This document shows, one piece after another, positions 19,834 through 31,721 of a stretch of 64,000 bases of DNA (its first letter is position 1; each line of letters starts with the position of its first letter). Origin of the DNA: Lethocerus indicus (taxonomy: Eukaryota > Arthropoda > Insecta > Hemiptera > Belostomatidae); assembly GCA_019843655.1 (NCBI GenBank), contig JACDQD010000010.1, positions 5,935,637 through 5,999,636 on the forward strand, in the 5' to 3' direction. Under the pieces are notes generated by a model. The model was not told the DNA's origin, ran no database searches, and saw only the letters and a list, made by a program, of their open reading frames with translations. A program made the position numbers and the translations under genes.

Positions 19834-22458
19834 GCATATAAGTGGAAATATAGTGAATCGAATCTTAAAAATGGATTTGCGGAGGAGTACACCGCGGGGA
19901 GAATGGGTGAAATAAATATGGGGATTGCCGGCTGAGAGGGCCTACGCCTCTGGCGCTCATCCATCAGACTAACCAATTCCAGGTCCTGAATATTCGCTCG
20001 GCTCCCGTATAATCCTGTCTGCGTGTATGCGTGTATGCGCTCGCGCCCGTGTGTGCGTGAGCCAGCCCCCCCCCCGTCCCCACTACATATTACATAGCAT
20101 TAGATTGCTTTTCACCTCTACGCAGTTTCATGGGGCTCTCCTTTTTCATATCCGTCGGATTTTTTCCCAGTAAATATTTCGCTTTAATATTATTGTTCCT
20201 TTTCTCCCCACCCCGAGGTTTTCGGGGATATTGAACCCCCCCCCCCCAAGGGAGACGATTCGTAGGGACAATTCGTAGGGCGAACTGCGCATGAGGCTTG
20301 TCCCCCTGTAATAAAAAGTTCTGCTTGACCTTTATGTCACTTTACGCTCAACAAAAACAAACTCAACAAAATAACCTCAACAGTTAATTGGAATATATAA
20401 GTTAAAATAAAATCTAAATACAAAGAATTGCGTAAAAACCTGTAGAAAAGCGGTAAAATTTGCTTCAGTAATTTACCTGCTTAACCGGTGCACACCAGAA
20501 TTGGAAGTTCAATGACCTCGCCATGCTTTTCCCTCTCTCTCTCCAACTCCTTATCTTGTAAAAACTGTCTACCAAAACTTTTAATTGAATTCTATAATTG
20601 AGTAAATAATGTGTCCATTATATATTCATAATAGTTGATCGTTTTCTGGATTTTCTATGTTTATCCGGACTTGCTTTTTATTTCACTTGGCCAGTGTAAA
20701 AGGTTTGATTAGGTAAATATTTTCTGTAAACAACCGGATGCCCGATCGTTTTACACCACTGAGATACACAGCGGGATTTTACCCTAACTCTTTTATTGCC
20801 ACAACTGTAGAGTACAATCAGTGACATTTTTGTTGAATTAACACTAACATCAAATGGTGCATAGTGCAACAGCACTGGGTTTCTCGTCTGAAAGAGACGT
20901 TTTGGATTTCAGGAGATAGGCACTTCCGATTAGTATCGTATTTAATCAGTTCTGCGGGCATAACAACGGTCACAATCTCGGAACTCTTTTATATTTATCT
21001 GCCCGACAGTAAAATAAATGGGATTATTTAGTACCTAATAACGATATTCCACTTCATTAGGCCCTGCCGGGGATCCGAGTGTTCGTCCACTTGAATTAAG
21101 AGTTATATCTCACCCCCCACTCTACGATAATTACAGCCGGCCTTAACAAGTCACTTTATTTGCATTACGCCGCCCGTCGCCGGTCCATACCTTCCGTCTT
21201 TGTTTTTTTTCTGTTTCTTTAGCTTTTCCGCTTTACGACTTTATTAATTTTTATTACGGCCGGTCGGACGGGGGGAAAGGGGGGGGGAATGGAATTGTGA
21301 AAAGCCGAGAGACGCCTCCACGAAATTAAGTTAAGGTTGCACCCCCTGAAAAATTCTCCGCCAACCCCCGACGCTTCGGCCATTCTGGAGAGAGACAGTA
21401 TTTCTTACTTAAGGACGCGCTCAAGTCGGTCCTTTGTTGGCGGTAGAAGGGGGCCGTTTTATAATTAAACTGCCCGACATCATTCTTCCCTTAAAAATTT
21501 CCCCCCTTTTTTTTATTTTTATTTTTTCCATTCATATTTTCCTCAAACGAGCCGGGTAATTCCCGCCCCCTACCCCTTCCGCCCCCGCCAATTTGCCAAT
21601 TGTCGTCGCCCGCCGGGCTTATTATTACTCCATTTACGTTGAACAATGGAACAACCGAACCCCCCGGAGCCGTGCTCAATAACGGTGTTGTGTATCCCAT
21701 TGAAATACAGCATTGTCCCGTTGACCGCCGGCTGCATTTAGATATTTACGTTCCTTTTGTTCAAATAATAATCGGGAATTATACGGCCGGTCCGAGGTAT
21801 AATCGGGCGATTGCCGTTGTAATCAAATCGAAGCAAGTCGTAAAACGCGGTTCAAAAGGGTGGTTGTAGAAATTCGGATATATCCATATTTCAAATGCCG
21901 TTACCTTGACACTGGATGCATTTCGTCGATGCTGAGTTCGTTACATGGAACATATTCAAAAGAGTCTACAGTGCATGTATAAAACATAGGTATTTATTGC
22001 GCTACTAAGTTTTGTTCCTTAATCCTACTCAAATTAATATATTACAACTATATTCTTATTGTATAATAAATTTAAAAAAAATTATCCTGCCGACGGTAGC
22101 CAAATAGAGTGTCCTCCATACTCGGGGTTTTGATGTCGCTTATCATTAATTTTAATGCATTCTTAAAGAATTTTTATAGGGAAACTGTCCACTTAATAAG
22201 CATCGGTCGGAAATATTCCGTCGGAAAAAAAATATGGTCACCGACAGTGAGTTTTAACACCATGAGCGATGCTCCCTTTCAATAACGCGGGCTGACAAAC
22301 TACACGGTCTGAGTGGGGCCTCTGATGGATGACCCCCTCATGTAAGAACATGCCCCCCCACCCCCTCTTATACTGGTCCCCTACCAGCCACTTCTCGCAG
22401 TCCTATTATTCGGCCTTATTTTATTTATTGCCCGACGCTGATCATAAAGTTAATAAAC
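19831..22458. other. Long unique stretch, no gene recognised
   Basis: Includes C-runs of 10 (20066-20075) and 12 (20236-20247). A GC-rich segment at about 21060-21870 has G-runs near 21267-21288. Frames reach 89 codons with no domain. Nothing repetitive was recognised. Confidence 0.55.
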
Positions 22459-22506
22459 TTTCGGCTAACAAGATTTAAACACCGCTAGGAATTTAGCCAT
22501 CATCAG
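22459..22506 (-). ncRNA. Hammerhead-like core, isolated
   Basis: The minus strand reads CTGATGA, T, GGCTAA, a 24-nt loop, TTAGCC, GAAA. This has both core strings of a hammerhead ribozyme (CUGAUGA and GAAA) joined by a perfect 6-bp stem, with the same extra U seen in family P. It lies about 35 bp from a LINE fragment and outside any recognised P element. Stems I and III are not evident, so function is unproven. It may be a fragment of a second Penelope-like family. Confidence 0.4.
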
Positions 22507-22540
22507 TTGAATTCAACAAATATCAGAATCAAAAATTTTT

Positions 22541-23033
22541 TAACCTTTTTATTTTGTACAATGAACAGTGGATTAGGATGAATATTTAAGCACAAGCTGA
22601 TTTTTTCGTCGACTGTCGGTATGTATTTTCGTGATAAAAGGAACATACCCATATGGTGCGAAGGACTTTTGACTGGAATCTCTGATGCGAGCGACGATGC
22701 TAAAAAGATAGTCGCACCAGCATTTTAAGAATAAAATTGATTAACTGATTCGGAATATTTTTGAGGAAAAGGCTGATACTTTACCGGATTTTGGAACTTC
22801 ACGACTGTCGGTATTTCACATTGAAAAGGTCAAAAAATGGTGGATTGTGTGGTTAGAAACATACCGGGGAGCATTAAGGACGGTACGAAGGACTTTTGAC
22901 TGAAAGCGGTGTTGGATGTCTCGGTGGAACCCCGTGTCCATATCGGTTTAAGTATCGCTTTGTATATTGCCAGTTTGTTACTTAAGGTCAATTTTGATGT
23001 CCGTTTTAGTAATGAGTCGGGTATGGGGATCGA
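22541..23033 (-). mobile_element. Family L LINE fragment, rearranged
   Basis: LINE pieces appear with internal deletions and duplicated blocks: tail complement TTTTTATTTTGTACAATGA, then GTCGACTGTCGGTATG, GTGATAAAAGGAAC, and ATGGTGCGAAGGACTTTTGA followed by unrelated sequence. From about 22795 a second run reads CGACTGTCGGTAT, GGTTAGAAACATACCGGGG, AGTATCGCTTTGTATATTG and GATGTCCGTTTTAGTAATG, to GAGTCGGGTATGGGGAT. Part of the target is repeated, suggesting two overlapping insertions or a local duplication. Confidence 0.8.
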
Positions 23034-23960
23034 ATAAAAATAATAGGATATTTATAAATTATAACGAAATAGTAATTGTTTATTACGGTTCCGGTTTTAT
23101 CGAAATTACCCGTATCTTCCCAACCATGAAGGGACTCTCTAATCTGGATCGAATCGGACAAAATGGCTTTTGACGTTTTCGAAACCGGTTTCCGGAAAAA
23201 TGACAGAACCCCGCCCACCCCCTCTCAACCCCATCGACTCTAACAACGTCCCGTATATAACAATGCACCTTTGTTTTATGATAACCAGTCGCCGCCCTCC
23301 AACCGCCCCTCCCCAACGACAATGATTAATGGCTCTGTCAATTCATTTATATCGGTATATTTTAAGTATATTTCACTTTTGGGTATGCTCCATTTGGGGC
23401 CGAATCTGACGCACGGTTGACTGATCGATTCAAAGCGAAAAAAGAAAATAAACAGGAAATTATATCTCAATTTTTAAAGCGAAAACTCCCAGCGGATTAT
23501 TCGAGCCGCCTGTGATATTGGAGGTGGAACGTTATGGATATCGGATAGTTTTGAGATTAACAATTTGAAGGCAAAATTTGAAATTTTTTAGATTCTTTCC
23601 AACAATATTACTAATACCATGAGAATCAGAACTCTAAAAAAAAGAATTTCCTAATAATTTTAGTGAAATAAATTCTCCTCCTTCAAGATCAATATCAGCC
23701 GAGAAAAATTAAAATTGACGTTAAAATAATTTATTTTTATTAATTTATTAATTATTTTTGGAAACCTTCACTGCCTTATTTGGTCTTACGGCGCCTCCTG
23801 ATACTAAATGAAATGTTCCGCTGTAATGCTGGTTTGCCGCACTGTTGCGCCGTATTCGTCCATCGTCAATGCAATTTTTAAGCACTAAACGATACATTTT
23901 TCTATTTTGATTTTCTCTTCGGCTTATTAAGTTATATTCGATTGATTAGTGGGGATTGTA
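23034..23960. other. Unique stretch
   Basis: 23180-23420 is GC-rich with opposing 64-79-codon frames that look fortuitous. 23440-23960 is AT-rich. No repeat was recognised. Confidence 0.55.
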
Positions 23961-23972
23961 ATTGAGGGTATA

Positions 23973-24057
23973 TTCGGACCGCTACCGGGAATTGAACCCT
24001 CGACCTTCGGGTTATCGGGTTAGCTGCACATTCAACCTCTTTGACCCCTCACCGCCG
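23973..24057 (-). repeat. tRNA-like sequence, probable SINE head or tRNA relic
   Basis: The minus strand contains an RNA polymerase III B-box-like string, GGTTCAATTCC, at 23988-23998. It is preceded by GATAACCCGAAGGTCGAG, as in the anticodon-to-T-arm part of a tRNA. About 45 nt further upstream is a poor A-box candidate (GGGGTCAAAGAGGTTGA). The T-arm folds (GAGGG/CCCGG with mismatch), but no acceptor stem closes. This fits a decayed tRNA-derived SINE better than a functional tRNA. Only one copy was seen here. Confidence 0.4.
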
Positions 24058-26940
24058 GTGATTCTGGAACTCCCATTCAACTGTTTCTCTCCCGGAACCC
24101 ACTCCAGTTTTATGTGGGCGTTACACGCCACATACGTTACGGGGGCGGCGTCCTTTACGGGACATTTGGACGGGAAGAAGTTGTTTAATGCTACGACTAC
24201 CGCACTCAGTTCCATTTTGAGTTTTTCAAATGAACGGACTTCAATGAATTACCTCTCGATTTATCGTTACAAATTATAATTGAAGGAAAATTTCTAGAGA
24301 ATATTTTTTTCAATGCTGCCAACTATCAGAATGAACAATTTTACATAAATTTGACGACAGGTAATGTCACCGACAGATTACTCCTTGGGTAGGCGTACCC
24401 GCTGCCCACCTAATATCCAAAGGGATTCTCATCTATAGATCCTTATTATAATCAATAATTATATGCGGTAGAATCACCAAATGTTATGAACGCAATTGCT
24501 TTCCTGTGAATGCTCAATTTATAGAGAAGTCGCGCCTTGATAAAATAAATATTCGATTAGTCACTTCGATAATCGCTTGAACGCAGGAAATCCCTAACGA
24601 AGATTCGCGGGCAGAAAAATAAACCCACTTTGAAGAATCGAAGTGAATGTTCAACGACCAATCCCCATGCAGTACTGAGTGTGAAATTTTCACACATAAA
24701 GAGGGAATGAAGTAAAAATAAACTGTAGAACGTACGACACGTGGTCTATTCAAAGCCGGGATGACCGGAGATAGACAGTGAGGTACAATAGGACCGGCGA
24801 TTAGGCGGCGAACAGGGGCATTGAAGCCCGGTGTATTGAAGAGTGGATTCGGACCTCTCAAAAAGGGGGGGGGGCGGCTGTGTAAGGGAAGGGGGTGCCC
24901 CTTTAATTAATGGCTGCGGGGACAACTCTCGTGGGGTACCGCCCTCGCACAGTATTTCTTGTGAAAATTTGATGAAAATTCTTGGCCTTTCCCCTTGCCC
25001 GCAGGCTCCTATATTTATTAGAAGAGGACCGGGAGTACGGTCGGAAGGGGCGTGGTACCTCGGCATTTTTTCCCTACAACAAAAAAGAAGGGGGGGGGGT
25101 AAGACGCCGAGACGGGCGGCAATTCCCAAACCGTTATTTATATACGAAGAGGTGGAGCAGGGGGCGGTTGAGTTTAAGAGATTTTTCACTGAAATATTTA
25201 GGAAACGTGTCGCGCATTGTGAAGGCGGCCCGGTCGGGGATTTTCGAAAGAAACCCCGGGTCGGCGCGGCGCTGGGGCCGGGGGGACATTTTTTTTCGTT
25301 CCGACACGAATTAATAACCGACGGAAATTGGCCCTTAATCATCGTTCCAATTTGAGAGCGGGACATGGGACCGTGTCTGTTAGTCATAATTATTTTTGAT
25401 AGATGGGACAATGCAGAGGGGAAAGTGATTTCGCCGTCGAAAAAGCCTACACCATTCGACAAATTGGAACAGGGAGAACACTGTATTCAGAACTACTTTA
25501 CCGCCGTCTAGTTTTTCTGATGTTCCCCGAATTTTATTGCCGAATTATTTTCGCGCTATGACGGCCGGATTCCGGCCGACGACGGGAGCGGGAAGTTATT
25601 GCCCAGTGGGCAGTCTGGCATAAGGGCCACGCATATTTGGTCGCATAGCTCGGTCCGACACTCACAAGTTGGGGGGGAAGGGGGTGCGACCACCAATCAT
25701 CGAAGCGTCGGCACTGGAAACAATGGCGGTCGTAGCATTAGCCAACCTCTGTGGGACCCGCGACAGCGGTTCAAAATGTGCAAGGGGGAATTCCGCAAAT
25801 TGACGAGGAATCGGACACTGAATTGACATTTCAGCCTAACAGAAATCTATAATACATTTTTACCGGTAACAAATTTGCCGCCATTCCCGTTTGAACTCGC
25901 TAATTCGATAGACCAATTTAGGAACCCCGGCCATTTTCACGTTTGTGACGTATCGGCGTAAGATTACAATCGAAGGAAAATCCGTGCTGTCACAGGAGTA
26001 AGCCGGGTGATTGTAATCACCGAAGTGTACCCCACTATTAACAGCGGCCCCATTCACCTTTGATCACTCGTTATTCCGAGCCCGCAGGTCGGTAACGACC
26101 CGCGGCGTCGGGCTGTACATAGTTTGTATATAACACTCAGGGAAGCGCACCTCTCGACCCGTACTTCACTTAAGCGGTACGCGGAGTTCCTTAAGGCTGA
26201 GTTGTATAAAATAAGGCGGGCTGGCTGCGGCGAGATTTACGCTTATACGGGTGGAGAAAAAAATGAACGAAGAAACCCCACCGGCGGTTGTTCATAATAA
26301 TCAGAGGGGTTCTGTGTTTATAGGTCTCTGAGATAGGGGGCGCGGTCTGTAGGAGGATCAACCTTAATTCTAAATCTGTTGATTTATATTCGGATTTTCT
26401 TTAATGGCCTCCTCCTCTTTCCCTGCTCCCTGCCCCCTTCCCGAATAACTAAAAAACCTTATCGTATTCCCGGTGCGTTTTTACAACTTTTTTCGCCCTC
26501 CCCCCGGCCTCTCTCTCTCTTTTTTCTTAGCGATGGGGCCCGCTCCGCCGATGATTCGCCGGCAACAGGCTGTCGGTTTTTAAACGTCACCTTCCAGCCT
26601 TTTGTGTACTCAAACGATAATCCGACCCTCCAGCCCTTTGACGGGCCATTAATTTTGGAACGCCTTCCCCTGGAGAGATGAAGCCTCCCGCGGTGAATCG
26701 TCCACCGGGATTACAGCAAGAACTCCGGGGTCATGTTAGAAACTGAGGCAGGGCGAACTCCAGCTTGTTGAAAAGATTCACTTGGATTCACATATGCAGT
26801 AACATTATTCAAATTTGACATTTTATGAAAGGATTTTGGGCGTTATATGTTACAGGAATCTCGACGATTTATGGCTGTTTTTAACTAGGTATTTTTTAAC
26901 TAGATCCTCTGAAAATAGATCGTTTTTTTTGTTCTTTTTT
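24058..26940. other. Long GC-rich stretch, no gene recognised
   Basis: 24830-25450 and 25560-26750 are CpG-rich, with a 10-G run at 25090-25099. The minus strand is open for 238 codons (24746-25462) and the plus strand for 170 codons (24843-25355) over the same DNA. Both translations are rich in P, G, R and S without domains, so the openness is attributed to composition. No transposon was recognised. Confidence 0.5.
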
Positions 26941-27485
26941 AACTTTATTTATTGTACAATCAACTATATGCCAGTTATAAGTACAATTGCGGTTTCTGTG
27001 ATTAGTTTCACTTGTTTCACTCGATAAAGACGCCTGACTTTTGACCTACAGTGGCGTTTAAGCCGACGCGTTAAAAGAGGAAAGGGACTGAACGAGTGGA
27101 TTTGGATGTGGAGAGAGGCGGGAGTGGAATATTTAAGGAAGCGTGATTTTGCGACTTCGTCGACTGTCGGTATGTTGATGTCATTATGGATTGTTCGGTT
27201 AGAAACATACCGGGGAGCATTAAGGATGGTACGAAGGACTTTTGACTGGAATGTTTGGATGCGAGCGATGTTGGATTTTTTGGCGGAACCCGATAGCTCT
27301 ATCCCGTGTGTCCATGTCGGTTTTAGTATAGCTTTACTAACAGTCAACAGTTTGTTGACTATTATCAGTTTTGATGTCCTTTTCAAAAGAGGTCTCAACA
27401 GTTCAAATTTATTCCACGTGAGTCGTTTGTCTATTTAGAGCCCGAGGTAGCGAGCCTGCTGTTGAGTGGGGATAGGGGTATTGTT
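26941..27485 (-). mobile_element. Family L LINE 3' end, second 3' UTR type, longest remnant frame
   Basis: On the minus strand: TPIPTQQQARYLGL, then a stop, DKRLTW, FELLRPLLKRTSK, THGIELSGSAKKSNIARIQ, FQSKVLRTILNAPRY, VSNRTIHNDINIPTVDEVAK and SRFLKY. The frame is open for 144 codons (26964-27398). This is the post-RT C-terminal segment of jockey-like ORF2. The LTR-less A-rich tail follows TATAACTGGCATATAGTTG. The 5' end coincides with that of the copy at 28104. Non-functional: no endonuclease or RT. Confidence 0.92.
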
Positions 27486-28103
27486 TGAAAATAGATTCGT
27501 GGGAAAATGAAACCGGTTTACCACATCCGCAAACAAATAAGGGTTACCCCAATTTTAATGAGAATCCTCCGCTTATAATAAATATCGTTAAAAAATCTGG
27601 TAAAAAGGATTGTCGGAACAGGAGACAAATGGACAGCTCTAAAACCTTACGTGCGGTAAGCCAATTCTCAGAGAGCGCGCGGGAGAGATGGAGCCGCGGT
27701 TACCCTCGGCCGGTCGTTGGGTCCGCTGGGACCTCACGCCCTGGGGGGTGTATCGGTCAGGGGTAGTGTCCCGGGGGGTCGCGCTACCCCCGTCCACCCC
27801 CAGGGGCTCACTTCCCACCCGTTCAGATAACAAGCGTTTCTCCGATCTCAGCCCTCCGTGTTGCCGCCAATCGATTCCGAACGGAGCCCACCAATTGGGT
27901 CCGAACACGGTTCATCGGGGGATAAAAAAGGGAGAAGAAATGTCCGAGGGAAAAGAAATTCCGCAGACCGTTAGGAGCCTAAATACCGTAAATGATAGTT
28001 ACAGCGGGGCAGGAGTGTCACAAATTCCGACGCTTTCGGATATCCCTGATTTAAATTATTCAATCTGCTTTTATAGACTGTGATAATCAAATTCGAATAT
28101 ATT
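27486..28103. other. Unique stretch between inverted LINE fragments
   Basis: 27640-27930 is GC-rich. Frames of 89-131 codons on both strands are fortuitous-looking. It is bounded by L copies in opposite orientation that share about 60 bp of coding sequence and the whole 3' UTR. Confidence 0.55.
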
Positions 28104-28405
28104 CACAACGATAAATTACAGGAAGTATATAGCACTCCTATCCCAACCCAACAGCAGGCTCGCTACCTTGGGCTCTATATAGACAAACGACTCACGTCCT
28201 CCTTCCTCTTTTACCCATCCATTATCCCCCCCGCGTCGGCTTAAACGCCACTGGTCTAGAGACTTTCTGTAGGCAGGATATAGGTCAAAAGTACCATCAC
28301 TGGATGGCGTCTTTATCGAGTGAAACAAGTGAAACTAATCAAACCGCAATTGTACCTATATCTGGCATATAGTTGATTGTACAATAAATAAAGTTAAAAT
28401 AAAGC
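28104..28405 (+). mobile_element. Family L LINE 3' end with internal deletion
   Basis: Contains TPIPTQQQARYLGLYIDKRL (stop codons aside), then jumps at CTCACG to TTCCTCTTTTACCCATCC and the second-type 3' UTR (CTATATCTGGCATATAGTTG, TGTACAATAAATAAAG). About 240 bp of the unit is missing, with a GT microhomology at the junction, so it looks like a deletion rather than splicing. Confidence 0.88.
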
Positions 28406-30380
28406 AATATATATACCCGCCTTTTTAAGTTGTATTGGTATTTATTTTGCCACTATAAACAGCATTAAAATTGAAGAAAAATTTTGTTTAATGGCAAAAG
28501 AAATTTTGCATATTTCAATTTGGTACAGTTTTGGCCAATAGAATTCCACTGTTATCATGGTAAGGAACTTATGGAATGTTGGTCGCTGATGAAGCATTAC
28601 CTGATTCCGTAAGATGGACGGAATGACGATACCGATCACACACTATACCCAATAAGTGCCGGCGCCGCGTACCCGGTTGCGGTTTTTCTTGGTTTTTCCC
28701 CCGGCCCAGAAAGTCAAGAAGTATCGGCCGGGGAGGAATTGGAGAATGGCCCTCCCAATCCCCCGTCCCACGAGAAGAAGTAGAGTCTTGAAACTGTGCA
28801 GTTTTATCTGGGATGTTGTGGGACCAGATGGGCTGGGAAGGGCGAAAGGGGGCGCTAATTACTTGGCAATTAGAAGTAAAGTTTCCTCTGTCTCTCTCTC
28901 TCTCCCTCTTTGGAGGGAGCGGGCGGCGGGAGGGAAAGAGAGAGGGATATCCCTCCCTCCGGCGGGAGGGGCCTCAATTAAAGGCCCACCGCCTCCGTTA
29001 CCCTGCCGAGTCGGCACCTGCAATAATGACAAGGCGTCCATCGGCTGTGAAGCCCTCAGCAGTTGGGCTTCACCTCAAGGGCTTACTTAGCTCATGTCCC
29101 CCGGTGATCTTGTCCACCCCAACCCACTTCCAAAAACGCCCTGTCCAATTGGGCCCGAGGAATAATCGAAAACATTTAGTCGAACGTGCCAATTATTATA
29201 CAGGAATCGGTCGAGGCATTAAATTATCCAATTCTTGTGTTCCTTGATTCACCACAATGTTCAATATATTCATCGTTTCAGACCTAATTCGTCGTAAGCG
29301 CGCTTCCCAATTTATGTGACTCGGTAGTGTCATTTCTGCGGAAATATTCGAGGATCTTGCTACACTGTAGCGAGCCACGCGCTCATAACAAATAAATAAT
29401 TCATTAGTATAGTATATATGCGATAAATAACTTGTATCACCCGACTTATAAACTCAGCGAATATCGCTCACTAATCTTTGCTTTAGTCTCCATCCGCCCT
29501 ATCTTTCTAGTTCCTAGTGCACCAAAGTGGTAAGGGCCTGGAACTAAATATCACTCAAAATATTGAAATTGACGCAAAAATAATATTAGAAACGGATTGA
29601 TTGAGATATTTGCTTATGAATTAATCTTCGTACTCACGAATTACCATTCCGATTTTCCAGAGCTACCGGCCACAAGAATTATGCAGTAGTTCATTCGTCA
29701 TTCATCAAGTAGTCCATTTAGAGGTTACCACACGTTAACCGGTGCGGGAACATTACACGCTGTAAGGGGCATTAAGCGAATCAGGGACGCCAAACGCCTA
29801 ATCGTATTTCATAAATTGATGACACTCCAGCCGAGACACAGTTGACGGCTCAGGTCGGAACGCTCTATTTTTATATTTGATTTTCATTTCAAAGCGAGTA
29901 TAAAGCGACGAATTTCGGGCTCGGTTTTCTCCGGAGGATTGATCGAGCCTTTTCTCTGATTTATATTCTCGAGTGGACGAAATTTGTATTCGGTTCGCGT
30001 GTTCCGCTAGTTATATAATATAGTGAAAACACGGTAAAAGGAATTGTTTGGAAATGTAATATCGGGTTACAGGATCGATATTTTCGTTTAATATTAAGGT
30101 GGAGTTTTTAAGAAGTTTTAATGCTTGTGCAGAAACTGGGACAACCCCGCTGAAATACAAAAAAAATTTATAAATTCATAAAATGAGGTTGTACATTCAC
30201 ATTCGTTTAGAGTATTGAATTTTGTTGTCTTAATCTTGTTTTAGCAAAGAAAGTTTTAGAAAAGCAAACAACTACTGAAATGTAAGCGGTCAGATCTGAG
30301 TAAACCCTTGAATCCTACTCTATTAAATAATGATAACATTAATTCGAATTTTTTTCTATAAAATAGTCACAAAATTCATT
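28406..30380. other. Long unique stretch, no gene recognised
   Basis: 28660-29180 is GC-rich with overlapping 144-codon plus-strand frames in two phases and a CT-rich run near 28885-28905. Translations look random. The remainder is AT-rich without named repeats. Confidence 0.55.
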
Positions 30381-30400
30381 GTAGTGGTTGTCTGTATGTC

Positions 30401-30474
<74 letters not shown>

Positions 30475-30528
30475 CCAAAAGGCCAAACCAGCGAGAGGAG
30501 AAAGAAATATACGAAATCTACGGTATTT
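30381..30528 (+). mobile_element. Family P fragment with microsatellite expansion, copy 8
   Basis: GTAGTGGTTGTCTGTATGTCG is the family P internal segment. It is followed by the expanded (GT)n(TA)n tract, then the inverted arm tail AAAGGCCAAACCAGCGAG, AGGAGAAAGAAATATACG and AAATCTACGGTATT. The ribozyme-like block is absent. Confidence 0.75.
30399..30472. repeat. (GT)n(TA)n compound microsatellite
   Basis: About 12 GT units followed by about 24 TA units. It lies where family P normally has the short string TGTCGTGTATATATACGTG, so it probably grew from that seed. Confidence 0.9.
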
Positions 30529-31504
30529 TTATTATGTAGGGATTACACTATTATAGTTTCTTTGTAAAAGCAGATTTATGATAGGTAACGCGTAATTACT
30601 CCTGAAGATGCGATCTAGTTTAAGCCATCCAATCAGAGATTGTTCCAATTAATCACGTTCATGGTGTGGTAAGCACCGAAGTTGACGGAGCATTCTGTCA
30701 GCACTGTCATAACACTGCCTGATTTAATGACAAAAGATCGAAAGAATGATTGATAGCACTTGTAATCGCATTTTTTATTTGATAAGAAACGAAAATTATG
30801 TTGGATTCTGTGTGCATTAAACTCAGTGTTATTATGTTAGTTATGTGGCCTCCGATGAAGCACTACTGAACGCTACTGAGTGTGGGGAAACAGCCGAAAC
30901 GGTATTATCCCTCGAGTTATTGACTTGTTCCACAAAATTTCGTTTTAAAAATCACCTCATCCACGCCAAATTAGAATACGTAATAAGATTTACGTAATAA
31001 CCGGTCTTACTGAGATTTCTCCATTTAATAAACCCTTTCCCCCGTCCTAAGCCCTAGTCCGACGGGTCGACCATTCGAGCAACACCTTTCCTCGCGCTGC
31101 ACCTTACCGATAAACCCCCCGTCCACCCCCCCATGCGGCGAATGGTCCCCCGAAGACTACCTCAGACGGAGGAATACGGTAAATTGAAACTCCCGGCACA
31201 TTCTCCACCGGGGGGAAACGTGCGATAGTTCCCTGCGAGTCTGCTAACAATCGTCCGCTTAGTACAATTCGAGATTTGGGCTTGCAGCGGAAACAGCTCT
31301 AGGAGTTTCAGTGTCCATTTATCAATTATTAAGGACCGTAATTATAAACGTAAGTTTCTAAACGAGTTTCATTTGATTTGACATCGTTTTTATAAAATTG
31401 TAATCGATTTTTTAATTGTGCCATTAGGTCCTATTAATGAACTGGCAACGAGTTGCATACAACAGATAAATAATATTAATGGCTAAATTCAAAGCTGTAT
31501 TACA
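30529..31504. other. Unique stretch
   Basis: Mostly AT-rich with a GC-rich patch at 31030-31240. GAAACAGCCGAAACGG near 30889 resembles part of the family P core, but the CUGANGA partner is not intact. No gene was recognised. Confidence 0.5.
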
Positions 31505-31721
31505 GTAGATTTCGTGTGTTTCTGTTTCCTCTCGCTGGTTTGGTCTTTTACTAGACCGGTTTCGGCTGCTCGCCATGTTCAGTAGCGGTGGTAGTCACTT
31601 TTGACACTTTGGATGTTTTTCGGGCATCCTTACTGCACCGTCTCTGTATAAACACACTGTATAAACAAGGGAATTTGTTTAGAATACCCGTTTTGTGACC
31701 TGCGAGGGGTTGGAATACCGA
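31505..31721 (+). mobile_element. Family P, tandem-like arrangement, copy 9
   Basis: A forward arm starts at GTAGATTTCGTGTG without an extension and runs to GCATCCTTACTGCACCGTC. About 30 bp later an extension in the same orientation appears (TTTAGAATACCCGTTTTG to GGTTGGAATACCG), where the next arm would start. This resembles two pseudo-LTRs in head-to-tail order with the second cut off by the following LINE. The ribozyme-like core is mutated (CTGAACA). Confidence 0.78.

Noticed and set aside
28656..29247. Two overlapping 144-codon frames considered as an exon
   Set aside because: Frames overlap in different phases in a GC-rich, CT-repeat-containing patch. Translations are R/P/S-rich without domains.
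30870..30905. GAAACAGCCGAAACGG, similar to the family P core
   Set aside because: The partner string is CTGAGTG, which does not fit CUGANGA, and no arm sequence surrounds it.
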